The notes under the pieces: generated by a model
The model's database searches: none
What the model saw: only the letters and a program-made list of their open reading frames with translations
What the model was told of the DNA's origin: nothing
Made by a program: the position numbers and the translations under genes
Part shown: positions 12,001 through 26,000 of the stretch, piece by piece
Layout of the letters: every line of letters begins with the position of its first letter
Numbering within the stretch: position 1 is the first letter of the stretch
Source of the DNA: Ptiloglossa arizonensis
Taxonomy: Eukaryota; Arthropoda; Insecta; Hymenoptera; Colletidae
NCBI RefSeq assembly: GCF_051014685.1
Contig: NW_027478401.1
Coordinates: 2,046,001 to 2,110,000, forward strand
Length of the DNA: 64,000 bases
Direction of reading: 5' to 3'

Positions 12001-13699
12001 GCCATTGTAGTTATTGGTTTCGAGCATCAGACTTGCGAAAATTTTGATGGTTTCTCAACCATTCCTTAACTTCAAACTCACATATCTCGCCAACGGATTG
12101 ACGAACTCGAGAAATTCCTGCTGCATCTGAAAGCAGAAACTCGCCCGATTACAACGGTATGTGTTTTTTTTTGTTCTAGGCCATAGTAGTTATTCGTTTC
12201 GAGTATCAGTCTTGCGAAAAATTTGATGGTTTCTCAACCATTCCTTAAATTCAAACTCCCATATCTCGCGAATGGTTTGACGAACTCGAGAAGTAACTCT
12301 TGCGTCTGAAAGCCAAAACTCGCCCGATTACAACGGTATGTGTATTTTTGCCCTAGGCCATTGTAGTTATCGGTTTCCAGTATCAGACTTGCGAAAAATT
12401 TTGATGGTTTCTCAACCATTCTTTAACGTTCAAACTCCCATATCTCGCGAACAGATTGACGAACTCGAGAAATTCCTGCTGCATCTGAAAGCAGAATCTC
12501 GACCGAATACAACGGTATGTGTATTTTTGCCCTAGGCAATTGTAGTTATTGGTTTCGAGTATCAGACTTGCGAAAATTTTGATGGTTCCTCAACCATTCC
12601 TGAACTTCAAACTCCCATATCTCGCGAACAGATTACCAACTCAAGAAATTGCTGTTGCATCTGAAAACAGAAACTCGCCCGATTACAACGGTATGTGTAT
12701 TTTTGCCATAGGCCATAGTAGTTATTAGTTTCGAGTATCAGACTTGCGCTAATTTTGATGGTTTCTCAAACATTCCTTTTCGTTCAAACTCCTATATCTC
12801 GCGAATGGATTGACGAACTCGAGAAGTTCCTCTGGGATCTGAAAGCAGAAACTCGCCCGATTACAACGGTATGTGTATTTTTGCACTAGGCTATAGTAGT
12901 TATTTGTTTCGAGTATCAGACTTGCGAAAATTTTGATGGTTTCTCAACCATTCCTTAACTTCAAACTCCCATATCTCGCGAACGGATTGACGAACTAGAG
13001 AAATTCCAGTTGCATCTGAAAGCAGGAACTCGTCCGATTACAATGGTATGTGTATTTTTGCCCTAGGCCATAGCAGTTATTGGTTTCGAGTATCAGACTT
13101 GCGAAAATTTTGATGGTTTCTCAACCATTCCTTAACCACAAACTCCCATATCTCGCGAACGGATTACCAACTCGAGAAATTCCAGTGGCACCTGAAAGCA
13201 TGATCTCGCCCGATTACAATGGTATTTGTATTTTTGCCCTAGGCCATAGCAGTTATTGGTTACGAGTATCAGACTTGCGAAAATTTTGATGGTTTTTCAA
13301 CCATTCCTTAACTTGAAACTCCCATATCTCGCGAACGGATTGACGAACTCGAGAAATTCCTGTTGCATCTGAAGGTAGAGACTCGCCCGATTGCAATGGG
13401 GTGTGTACTTTTTCCCTAGGCCATTCCAGTTATTGGTTTCGAGTATCAGACCAGCGAAAATTTTGATGGTTTCTCAACCATTCCTTAACTTCAAACTCCC
13501 ATATCTCGCGAACGGATTGACGATCTAGAGAAATTCCAGTTGCATCTGAAAGCAGAAACTCGCCCGATTACAGTGGTATGTGCACTTTTTCCCTAGGCCA
13601 TTCCAGTTATTGTTTTCGAGTATCACACCAGCGAAAATTTTGGTGGTATCTCAACCATTCCTTAACTTCAAACTCCCATATCTCGCGAACGGATTGACG

Positions 13700-16600
13700 A
13701 ACTAGAGAAATTCCAGTAGCATCTGAAAGCATAATCTCGCCCGATTACAATGGTATGTGTATTTTTGCCCTAGGCCATAGCAGTTATTGGTTTCGAGTGT
13801 CAGACCGGCGAAAATTTGGATGGTTTCCCCAACATTCCTTAACTTCAAACTACCATATCTCGCGAACGGATTGACGAACTCGAGAAATTCCTGTTGCATC
13901 TGAAAGTAGAATCTCGCCCGATTACAATGGGGTGTGTACTTTTCCCTTAGGCCATTCCAGTTATTGGTTCGAGTATCAGACCAGCGAAAATTTTGATGGT
14001 TTCTCAACCATTCCTTAACTTCAATCTCCCATATCTCGCGAACGGATTGATGAACTCGAGAAATTCCTGTTGCATCTGAAGGTAGCAGCTCGCCCGATTA
14101 CAACGGTATGTGTATTTTTGCCCTAGGCAATAGTAGTTATTGGTTTCGAGTATCAGACTTGCGAAAATTTTGATGGTTTCTCAACCATTCCTTAACTTCA
14201 TACTCCCATATCTCTCGAACGGATTGACGAACTCGAGAAATTCCTGTTGCATCTGAAAGCAGAAGCTCGATCGATTACAACGGTATGTGTATTTTTGCCC
14301 TAGGCAATAGTAGTTATTGGTTTCGAGTATCAGACTTGCTAAAATTTTGATGGTTTCCCAACCATTCCTTACCTTCAAACTCCCATATCTCGCGAACGGA
14401 TTGACGAACTAGAGATATTCCAGTTGCATCTGAAAGCAGAAACTCGTCCGATTACAATGGTATGTGTATTTTTGCCCTAGGCTATAGCAGTTATTGGTTT
14501 CGAGTATCAGGCTTGCGAAAATTTTGATGGTTTTTCAACCATTCCTTAACTTCAAACTCCCATATCTCGCGAACGGATTGACGAACTCGAGAAATTCCTG
14601 TTGCATGTGAAAGTAGAAACTCGCCCGATTACAACGGTATGTGTATTTTTGCCCTAGGCATTAGTAGTTATTGTTTTCGAGTATCAGACTTGCGAAAATT
14701 TTGATGGCTACCCAACCATTCCTTACCTTCAAACTCCCATATCACGCGAACGGATTGACGAACTCGAGAAATTCCAGTTGCATCTGAAAGCAGAAACTCG
14801 CCCGATTACAATGGTAAGTGTATTTTTGCCCTAGGCATTAGTAGTTATTGGTTTCGAGTATTAGACTTACTAAAATTTTGATAGTTTCTCAACCATTCCT
14901 TAACTTCAAACTCCCATGTCTCGCGAACGGATTGACGAACTCGAGAAATTCCTGTTGCATCTAAAAGCAGAAGCTCGATCGATTACAACGGAATTCGTAT
15001 TTTTGCCGTAGGCAATAGTAGTTATTGGTTTCAAGTATCAGACTTGCGAAAATTTTGATGGTATCTCAACCATTCCTTAACTTCAAACTCCCATATCTCG
15101 CGAACGGATTGACGAACTCGAGAAATTCCTGTTGCATCTGAAAGTAGAGACTCGCCCGATTACAATGGGGAGTGTACTTTTTCCCTAGGCCATTCCAGTT
15201 ATTGGTTTCGAGTATCAGACCAGCGAAAATTTTGATGGTTTCTCAACCATTCCTTAACTTCAAACTCCCATATCTCGCGAACGGATTGACGATCTAGACA
15301 AATTCCAGTTGCATCTGAAAGCAGAAAATCGCCCGATTACAGTGGTATGTGTACTTTTTCCCTAGGCCATTCCAGTTATTGGTTTCAAGTATCAGACGAG
15401 CGAAAATTTTGATGGTTTTTCAACCATTCCTTAACTTCAAACTCCCATATCTCGCGAACGGATTGACGAACTCGAGAAATTCCTGTTGCATCTGAAGGTA
15501 GAAGCTCGCCCGATTACAACGGTATGTGTATTTCTGCCCTGGGCAATAGTAGTTATTGGTTTCGTGTATTAGACTTGCGAAAATTTTGATGGTTTCCCAA
15601 CCATTCCTTACCTTCAAACTCCCATATTTCGCGAACGGATTGACAAACTCGAGAAACTACAGTTGCGTCTGAAAATAGAAAGTCGCCCGATTACAATGGT
15701 ATTTGTATTTTTGCCCTAGGCATTAGTAGTTATTGGTTTCGAGTACCAAACTTGCGAAAATTTTGATGGTTTCTCAAGCATTCCTTAACTTTAAACTCCC
15801 ATATCTCGCGAACGGTTTGACGAACTCGAGAAATTCCTGTTGCATTTGAAAGCAGAATCTCGCCCGATTACAACAGTATGTGTATTCCTCCCCTAGGCCT
15901 TTGTAGTTATTGGTTTCGAGTATCAGACCAGCGAAAATTTTTATGGTTGCTCAACCATTCCTTAACTTCAAACTCCCATATCTCGCGAACGGATTGACGA
16001 ACTAGAGAAATTCCAGTTGCATCTGAAAGCAGAAACTCTCCCGATTACAGTGGTATGTGTACTTTTCCCCTAGGCTATTCCAGTTATTGGTTTCGAGTGT
16101 CAGACCAGCGAAAATTTGGATGGTTTCTCCACCATTCCTTAACTTCAAACTACCATATCTCGCGAACGGATTGACGAACTTGAGAAATTCCTGTTGCATC
16201 TGAAAGTAGAAACTCGCCCGATTACAATGGTATGTGTATTTTTGCCCTAGGCCATAGCAGTTATTGGTTTCGAATATCAGACTTGCAAAAATTTTGATGA
16301 TCTCTCAACCATTCCTTAACTTCAAACTCCCATATCTCGCGAACGGATTACCAACTCGAGAAATTCCAGTTGCATCTGAAAGCATAATCTCGCCCGATTA
16401 CAAGGGTATGTGTATTTTTGCCCTAGGCCAAAGCAGTTATTGGTGTCGAGTATCAGACTTGCGACAATATTGATGGTATCTCAGCCATTCCTTAAATTCA
16501 AACCCCCATATCTCTCGAACGGATTGACGAACTAGAGAAATTCCAGTTGCATCTGAAAGCAGAAACTCTCCCGATTACAGTGGTATGTGTACTTTTCCCC

Positions 16601-19600
16601 TAGGCCATTCCAGTTATTGGTTTCGAATATCAGACCAGCGAAAATTTGGATGGTTTCTCAACCATTCCTTAACTTCAAACCCCCATATCTCGCGAACGGA
16701 TTGACGAACTCGAGAAACTCCTGTTGCATCAGAATGCAGAAAATCGCCCGATTGCAACGGTATGTGTATTTTTGCCCTAGGCAATAGTAGTTATTGGTTT
16801 CGAGTATCAGACTTGCGAAAATTTTGATGGTTTCTCAACCATTCCTTAAATTCAAACTCCTATATCTCGCGAACGGATTGACGAACTAGAGAAATTCCAG
16901 TTGCATCTGAAAGCAGAAACTCTCCCGATTACAGTGGTATGTGTACTTTTCCCCTAGGCCATTCCAGTTATTGGTTTCGAGTGTCAGACCAGCGAAAATT
17001 TGGATGGTTTCTCCATCATTCCTTAACTTCAAACTACCATATCTCGCGAACGGATTGACGAACTCGAGAAATTCCTGTTGCATCTGAAAATAGAAACTCG
17101 CCCGATTACAATGGTGTGTGTACTTTTCCCCTAGGCCATTCCAGTTATTGGTTTCGAGTATCAGACCAGCGAAAATTTTGATGGTTTCTCAACCATTCCT
17201 TAACTTCAAACTCCCATATCTCGCGAACGGATTGACGAACTCGAGAAATTACTGTTGCATCTGAAAGTAGAAACTCGCCCGATTACAACGGTATGTGTAT
17301 TTTTCCCCTAGGCATTAGTAGTTATTGGTTTCGAGTATCAGACTTACTAAAATTTTGATAGTTTCTCAACCATTCCTTAACTTCAAAGTCCCATATCTCG
17401 CGAACGGATTGACGAACTCGAGAAATTCCTGTTGCATCTGAAAGCAGAAGCTCGATCGATTACAACAGAATGTGTATTTTTGCCCTAGGCAATAGTAGTT
17501 ATTGGTTTCAAGTATCAGACTTGCGAAAATTTTGATGGTATCTCAACCATTCCTTAACTTCAAACTCCCATATCTCGCGAACGGATAACCAACTCGAGAA
17601 ATTCCAGTTGCATCTGAAAGCATAATCTCGCCCGATTACAATGGTATGTGTATTTTTGCCCTAGGCCATAGCAGTTATTGGTTTCGAATATAAGACTTGC
17701 AAAAATTTTGATGATTTCTCAACCATTCCTTAACTTCAAACTCCCATATCTCGCGAACGGATAACCAACTCGAGAAATTCCAGTTGCATATGAAAGCATA
17801 ATCTCGCCCGATTACAATGGTATGTGTATTCTTGCCCTAGGCCATAGCAGTTATTGGTGTCGAGTATCAGACTTTCGACAATTTTGATGGTATCTCAGCC
17901 ATTCCTTAACTTCAAACTCCCATATCTCGCGAACGGATTGACGAACTCGAGAAATTCCTGTTGCATCTGAAAGTAGAAACTCGCCCGATTACAACGGTAT
18001 GTGTATTTTTGCCCTAGGCAATAGTAGTTATTTGTTTCGAGTATCAGACTTGCGAAAATTTTGATGGTTTCTCAACCATTCCTTAAATTCAAACTCCCAT
18101 ATCTCGCGAACGGACTGACGAACTCGAGAAATTACTGTTGCATCTGAAAGTAGAAACTCGCCCGATTACAACGGTATGTGTATTTTTCCCCTAGGCATTA
18201 GTAGTTCTTGGTTTCGAGTATCAGACTCACTAAAATTTTGATAGTTTCTCAACCATTCCTTAACTTCAAACTCCCATATCTCGCGAACGGATTGACGAAC
18301 TCGAGAAATTCCTGTTGCATCTGAAAGCAGAAACTCGCCCGATTACAATGGGGTGTGTACTTTTCCCCTAGGCCATTCCAGTTATTGGTTTCGAGTATCA
18401 GACCAGCGAAAATTTTGATGGTTTCTCAACCATTCCTTAACTTCAAACTCCCATATCTCGCGAACGGATTGACGAACTCGAGAAATTACTGTTGCATCTG
18501 AAAGTAGAAACTCGCCCGATTACAACGGTATGTGTATTTTTCCCCTAGGCATTAGTAGTTATTGGTTTCGAGTATCAGACTTACTAAAATTTTGTTAGTT
18601 TCTCAACCATTCCTTAACTTCAAACTCCCATATCTCGCGAACGGATTGACGAACTCGAGAAATTCCTGTTGCATCTGGAAGCAGAAGCTCGATCGATTAC
18701 AACCGTATGTGTATTTTTGCCCTAGGCAATAGTAGTTATTGGTGTCGAGTATCAGACTTGCGACAATTTTGATGGTATCTCAGCCATTCCTTAACTTCAA
18801 ACTCCCATATCTCGCGAACGGATTGACGAACTCGAGAAATTCCTGTTGCATCTGAAAGTAGAAACTCGCCCGATTACAACGGTATGTGTATTTTTCCCCT
18901 AGGCATTAGTAGTTATTGGTTTCGAGTATCAGACTTACTAAATTTTTGATAGTTTCTCAACCATTCCTTAACTTCAAACTCCCATATCTCGCGAACGGAT
19001 TGACGAACTCGAGAAATTCCTGTTGCATCTGAAAGCAGAAGCTCGATCGATTACAACAGAATGTGTATTTTTGCCCTAGGCAATAGTAGTTATTGGTTTC
19101 AAGTATCAGACTTGCGAAAATTTTGATGGTATCTCAACCATTCCTTAACTTCAAACTCCCATATCTCGCGAACGGATTGACGAACTCGAGAAATTCCTGT
19201 TGCATCTGAAAGTAGAAACTCGCCCGATTACAACGGTATGTGTATTTTTGCCCTAGGCCATAGTAGTTATTGCTTTCGAGTGTCAGACTTGCGAAAATTT
19301 TGATGGTTTCTCAACCATTCCTTAAATTCAAACTCCCATATCTCGCGAACGGTTTGACGAACTCGAGAAATTCCTGTTGCATCTGAAAGCAGAAGCTCGA
19401 TCGATTACAACGGTATGTGTATTTTTGCCCTAGGCAATAGTAGTTATTGGATTCGAGTATCAGACTTGCGAAAATTTTGATGGTTTCTCAACCATTCCTT
19501 AACTTCAAACTCCCATATCTCGCGAACGGATTGACGAACCAGAGAAATTCCAGTTGCATCTGCAAGCAGAAACTCTCCCGATTACAGTGGTACGTGTACT

Positions 19601-22600
19601 TTTCCGCTAGGCCATTCCAGTTATTGGTTTCGAATATCAGACCAGCGAAAATTTGGATGGTTTCTCAACCATTCCTTAACTTCAAACCCCAATATCTCGC
19701 GAACGGATTGACGAACTCGAGAAATTCCTGTTGCATCTGAAAGCAGAAGCTCGATCGATTACAACGGTGTGTGTATTTTTGCCCTAGGCAATAGTAGTTA
19801 TTGGTTTCGAGTATCAGACTTGGGAATATTTTGATGGTTTCTCAACCATTCCTTAAATTCAAACTCCCATATCTCGCGAACGGATTGACGAACTAGAGAA
19901 ATACCGGTTGCATCTGAAAGCAGAAACTCTCCCGATTACAGTGGTATGTGTACCTTGCCCCTAGGCCATTCCAGTTAATGGCTTCCAATATCAGACCAGC
20001 GAAAATTTGGATGGTTTCTCAACCATTCCTTAACTTCAAACCCCCATATCTCGCGAACGGATTGACGAACTCGAGAAATTCCTGTTGCAGCTGAATGCAG
20101 AAAATCGCCCGATTGCAAAGGTATGTGTATTTTTGCCCTAGGCAATAGTAGTCATTGGTTTCGAGTATCAGACTTGCGAAAATTTTGATGGTTTCTCAAC
20201 CATTCCTTAAATTCGAACTCCCATATCTCGCGAACGGATTGACGAACTCGAGAAATTCCTGTTGCATCTGAAAGTAGAATCTCGCCCGATTACAATGGGG
20301 TGTGTACTTTTCCCTTAGGCCATTCTAGTTATTGGTCTCGAGTATCAGACCAGCGAAAATTTTGATGGTTTCTCAACCATTCCTTAACTTCAATCTCCCA
20401 TATCTCGCGAACGGATTGATGAACTCGAGAAATTCCTGTTGCATCTGAAGGTAGAAGCTCGCCCGATTACAAGGGTATGTGTATTTTTGCCCTAGGCAAT
20501 AGTAGTTTTTGGTTTCGAGTATCAGACTTGCGAAAATTTTGATGGCTTCTCAACCATTCCTTAACTTCAAACTCCCATATCTCGCGAACGGATTGACGAA
20601 CTCGAGAAATTCCTGTTGCATCTGAAGGTAGAATCTCGCCCGATTACAACGGTATGTGTATTTTTGCACTAGGCAATAGTAGTTATTGGTTTCGAGTATC
20701 AGACTTGGAAAATTTGGATTGTTTCTCAACCATTCCTTAACTTCAAACCCCCATATCTCGCGAACGGATTGACGAACTCGAGAAATTCCTGTTGCATCTG
20801 GAAGCAGAAGCTCGATCGATTACAACGGTATGTGTATTTTTGCCCTAGGCAATAGTAGTTATTGGTTTCGAGTATCAGACTTGCGAAAATTTTGATGGTT
20901 TCTCAACCATTCCTTAAATTCAAACTCCCATATCTCGCGAAAGGATTGACGAACTAGAGAAATTCCAGTTGCATCTGAAAGCAGAGACTCTCCCGATTAC
21001 AGTGGTATGTGTACTTTTCCCCTAGGCCATTCCAGCTATTGGTTTCGAGTGTCAGACCAGCGAAAATTTGGATGGTTTCTCCACCATTCCTTAACTTCAA
21101 ACTACCATATCTCGCGAACGGATAGACGAACTCGAGAAATTCCTGTTGCATCTGAAAGTAGAAACTCGCCCGATTACAATGGGGTTTGTACTTTTCCCCT
21201 AGGCCATTCCTGTTATTGGTTTCGAGTATCAGACCAGCGAAAATTTTGATGGTATCTCAACCATTCCTTAACTTCAAACTCCCATATCTCGCGAACGGAT
21301 TGACGAACTCGAGAAATTCCTGTTGCATCTGAAGGTAGAAGTTCGCCCGATTACAACGGTATGTGTATTTTTGCCCTAGGCAATAGTAGTTATTGGTTTC
21401 GAGTATCAGACTTGCGAAAATTTTGATGGTTTCTCAACCATTCCTTAACTTCAAACTCCCATATCTCGCGAACGGATTGACGAACTCGAGAAATTCCTGT
21501 TGCATCTGAAGGTAGAAGCTCGCCCGATTACAACGGTATGTGTATTTTTGCACTAGGCAATAGTAGTTATTGGTTTCGAGTATCAGACTTGCGAAAATTG
21601 TGATGGTTTCTCAACCATTCCTTAACTTCAAACTCCCATATCTCGCGAACGGATAACCAACTCGAGAAATTCCAGTTGCATCTGAAAGCATAATCTCGCC
21701 CGATTACAATGGTATGTGTATTTTTGCCCTAGGCCATAGCAGTTATTGGTGTCGAGTATCAGACTTGCGACAATTTTAATGGTATCTCAGCCATTCCTTA
21801 ACTTCAAACTCCCATATCTCGCGAACGGATTGACGAACTCGAGAAATTCCTGTAGCATCTGAAGGTAGAATCTAGCCCGATTACAACGGTATGTGTATTT
21901 TTGCACTAGGCAATAGTAGTTATTGGTTTCGAGTATCAGACTTGGAAAATTTGGATGGTTTCTCAACCATTCCTTAACTTCAAACCCCCATATCTCGCGA
22001 ACGGATTGACGAACTCGAGAAATTCCTGTTGCATCTGAAAGCAGAAGCTCGATCGATTACAACGGTATGTGTATTTTTGCCCTAGGCAATAGTAGTTATT
22101 GGTTTCGAGTATCAGACTTGCGAAAATTTTGATGGTTTCTCAACCATTCCTTAAATTCAAACTCCCATATCTCGCGAACGGATTGACGAACTAGAGAAAT
22201 TCCAGTTGCATCTGAAAGCAGAAACTCTCCCGATTACAGTGGTATGTGTACTTTTCCCCTAGGCCATTCCAGTAATTGGTTTCGAATATCAGACCAGCGA
22301 AAATTTGGATGGTTTCTCAACCATTCCTTAACTTCAAACCCCCATATCTCGCGAACGGATTGACGAACTCGAGAAATTCCTGTTGCATCTGAAAGCAGAA
22401 GCTCGATCGATTACAACGGTATGTGTATTTTTGCCCTAGGCAATAGTAGTTATTGGTTTCGAGTATCAGACTTGCGAAAATTTTGATGGTTTCTCAACCA
22501 TTCCTTAAATTCAAACTCCCATATCTCGCGAACGGATTGATGAACACGAGAAATTCCAGTTGCATCTGAAGGTAGAAGCTCGCCCGATTACAGTAGTATG

Positions 22601-22900
22601 TGTACTTTTCCCCTAGGCCATTCCAGTAATTGGTTTCGAATATCAGACCAGCGAAAATTTGGATGGTTTCTCAACCATTCCTTAACTTCAAACCCCCATA
22701 TCTCGCGAACGGATTGACGAACTCGAGAAATTCCTGTTGCATCTGAAGGTAGAAGCTCGCCCGATTACAACGGTATGTGTATTTTTGCACTAGGCAATAG
22801 TAGTTATTGGTTTCGAGTATCAGACTTGCGAAAATTGTGATGGTTTCTCAACCATTCCTTAACTTCAAACTCCCATATCTCGCGAACGGATTGACGAACT
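13700..22900. repeat. Region of short recurring blocks (2-9 monomers)
   Basis: No long HOR is obvious, but distinctive monomers recur at multiples of 177. A block with TCAGACCAGCGAAAATTTGG and TTTCTCCACC-type variants occurs at 16002-16240, 16886-17100 and 20954-21180 (offsets ~884 and ~4952 bp). A block with CAGACTTACTAAAATTTTGA occurs near 17340 and again near 18228, 18581 and 18937. A GATCGATTACAACAGAATG block occurs near 17455 and 19045 (9 monomers). The pattern fits repeated small unequal exchanges or gene conversion. No gene is present; open frames of 61-101 codons here follow the 59-codon periodicity. Confidence 0.75.
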
Positions 22901-23049
22901 CGAGATATTCCTGCTGCATCTGAAAGTAGGAACTCGCCCGATTACAATGTTATGTGTACTTTTCTCGTTGGCCAATGCAGTTATTCGTTTCTAGCATCAG
23001 AATTGCGAAAATTTTGATGGTTTCTCAACCATTCCTTAACTTTAAACTC

Positions 23050-26000
23050 CCACATCTCGCAAACGGATTGACGAACTCGAGAAGTACCTCTTGCGTCCGA
23101 AACCAGAAACCCGCCCGATTACAACGGTATGTGTATTTTTGGCCTAGGCAATAGTAGTTATTGGTTTCGAGTATCAGACTTGCGAAAATTTTGATGGTTT
23201 CTCAACAATTCCTTAACTTCAAACTCCCATATCTCGCGAACGGATAACCAACTCGAGAAATTCCAGTTGCATCTGAAAGCATAATCTCGCCCGATTACAA
23301 TGGTATGTGTATTTTTGACCTAGGCCATAGCAGTTATTGGTGTCGAGTATCCGACTTGCGACAATTTTGATGGTATCTCAGCCATTCCTTAACTTCAAAC
23401 TCCCATATCTCGCGAACGGATTGACGAACTCGAGAAATTCCTGTTGCATCTGAAAGTAGAAACTCGCCCGATTACAATGGGTCGTGTACTTTTCCCTTAG
23501 GTCATTCCAGTTATTGGTTTCGAGTGTCAGACCAACGAAAATTTTGATGGTTTCTCAAACATTCCTTAACTTCAATCTCCCATATCTCGCGAACAGATTG
23601 ACGAACTCGAGAAATTCCTGTTGCATCTGAAGGTAGAAGCTCGCCCGATTACAATGGGTCGTGTACTTTTCCCCTAGGCCATTCCAGTTATTGGTTTCGA
23701 GTATCAGACCAGCGAAAATTTTGATGGTTTCTCAACCATTCCTTAACTTCAAACTCCCATATCTCGCGAACGCATTGACGAACTCGAGAAATTCCTGTTG
23801 CATCTGAAGGTAGAAGCTCGCCCGATTACAACGGTATGTGTATTTTTGCACTAGGCAATAGTAGTTATTGGTTTCGAGTATCAGACTTGCGAAAATTTTG
23901 ATGGTTTCCCAACCATTCCTTACATTCAAACTCCCATATTTCGCGAACGGATTGACGAACTCGAGAAATTCCTGTTGCATCTGAAAGTAGAAACTCGCCC
24001 GATTACAATGGTATGTGTATTTTTGACCTAGGCCATAGCAGTTATTGGTGTCGAGTATCAGACTTGCGACAATTTTAATGGTATCTCAGCCATTCCTTAA
24101 CTTCAAACTCCCATATCTCGCGAACGGATTGACGAACTCGAGAAATTCCTGTTGCATCTGAAAGTAGAAACTCGCCCGATTACAATGGGTCGTGTACTTT
24201 TCCCTTAGGCCATTCCAGTTATTGGTTTCGAGTATCAGACCAACGAAAATTTTGATGGTTTCTCAAATATTCCTTAACTTCAATCTCCCATATCTCGCGA
24301 ACGGATTGATGAACTCGAGAAATTCCAGTTGCATCTGAAAGCAGAAACTCTCCCGATTACATTGGTAAGTGTACTTTTCCCCTAGGCCATTCCAGTTATT
24401 GGTTTCGAATATCAGACCAGCGAAAATTTTGATGGATTCTCAACCATTCCTTACCTTCAAACTCCCATATCTCGCGAACCTATTGACGAACTCGAGAAAT
24501 TCCAGTTGCATCTGAAAGCAGAAAGTCGCCCGATTGCAATGGTATGTGTATTTTTGCCCTAGGCATTAGTAGTTATTGGTTTCGAGTACCAAACTTGCGA
24601 AAATTTTGATGGTTTCTCAACCATTCCTTAACTTCAAACTCCCATATCTCGCGAACGGTTTGACGAACTCGAGAAACTCCTGTTGCATTTGAAAGCAGAA
24701 TCTCGGTCGATTACAACGGTATGTGTATTCCTCCCCTAGGCCTTTGTAGTTATTGGTTTCGAGTATCAGACCAGCGAAAATTTTGATGGTTTCTCAACCA
24801 TCTCTTAACTCCTAACTCCCATATCTCGCGAACCGATTGACGAACTTGAGATATTCCTGTTGCATCTGAAAGTAGAAACGTGCCCGATTACATTGGTGTG
24901 TGTACACTTCCCCTAGGCCATTCCAGTTATTGGTTTCGAATATCAGACCAGCGAAAATTTGGATGGTTTCTCAACCATTCCTTAACTTCAAACCCCCATA
25001 TCTCGCGAACGGATTGACGAACTCGAGAAATTCCAGTTGCATCTGAAAGCAGAAACTCTCCCGATTACAGTGGTAAGTGTACTTTTCCCCTAGGCCATTC
25101 CAGTTATTGGTTTCGAATATCAGACCAGCGAAAATTTTGATGGATTCTCAACCATTCCTTACTTCAAACTCCCATATCTCGCGAACCTATTGACGAACTC
25201 GAGAAATTCCAGTTGCATCTGAAAGCAGAAAGTCGCCCGATTGCAATGGTATGTGTATTTTTGCCCTAGGCATTAGTAGTTATTGGTTTCGAGTACCAAA
25301 CTTGCGAAAATTTTGATGGTTTCTCAACCATTCCTTAACTTCAAACTCCCATATCTCGCGAACGGTTTGACGAACTCGAGAAACTCCTGTTGCATTTGAA
25401 AGCAGAATCTCGGTCGATTACAACGGTATGTGTATTCCTCCCCTAGGCCTTTGTAGTTATTGGTTTCGAGTATCAGACCAGCGAAAATTTTGATGGTTTC
25501 TCAACCATCTCTTAACTCCTAACTCCCATATCTCGCAAACGGATTGACGAACTCGAGAAATTCCTGTTGCATCTGAAAGCAGAAACTCGCGCGATCACAG
25601 CGGTATGTGTATTTTTCCCCTAGGCCTTTGTAGTTATTGGTTTCGAGAATCAGACCAGCGCAAATTTTGATGGTTTTTCAACCATTCCTTAACTTCAAAC
25701 TCCCATATCTCGCGAACGAATTGACGAACTCGAGAAATTCCTGCTGCATCTGAAAGTAGAAACTCGCCCGATTACAATGTTATGTGTACTTTTCTCGTTG
25801 GCCATTGCAGTTATTCGTTTCTAGCATCAGAATTGCGAAAATTTTGATGGTTTCTCAACCATTCCTTAACTTCAAACTCCCACATCTCGCAAACGGATTA
25901 ACGAACTCGAGAAGTACCTCTTGCGTCCGAAAGCAGAAACTCGCCCGATTACAACGGTATGTGTATTTTTGGCCTAGGCCATTGGAATTATTGGTTTCGA

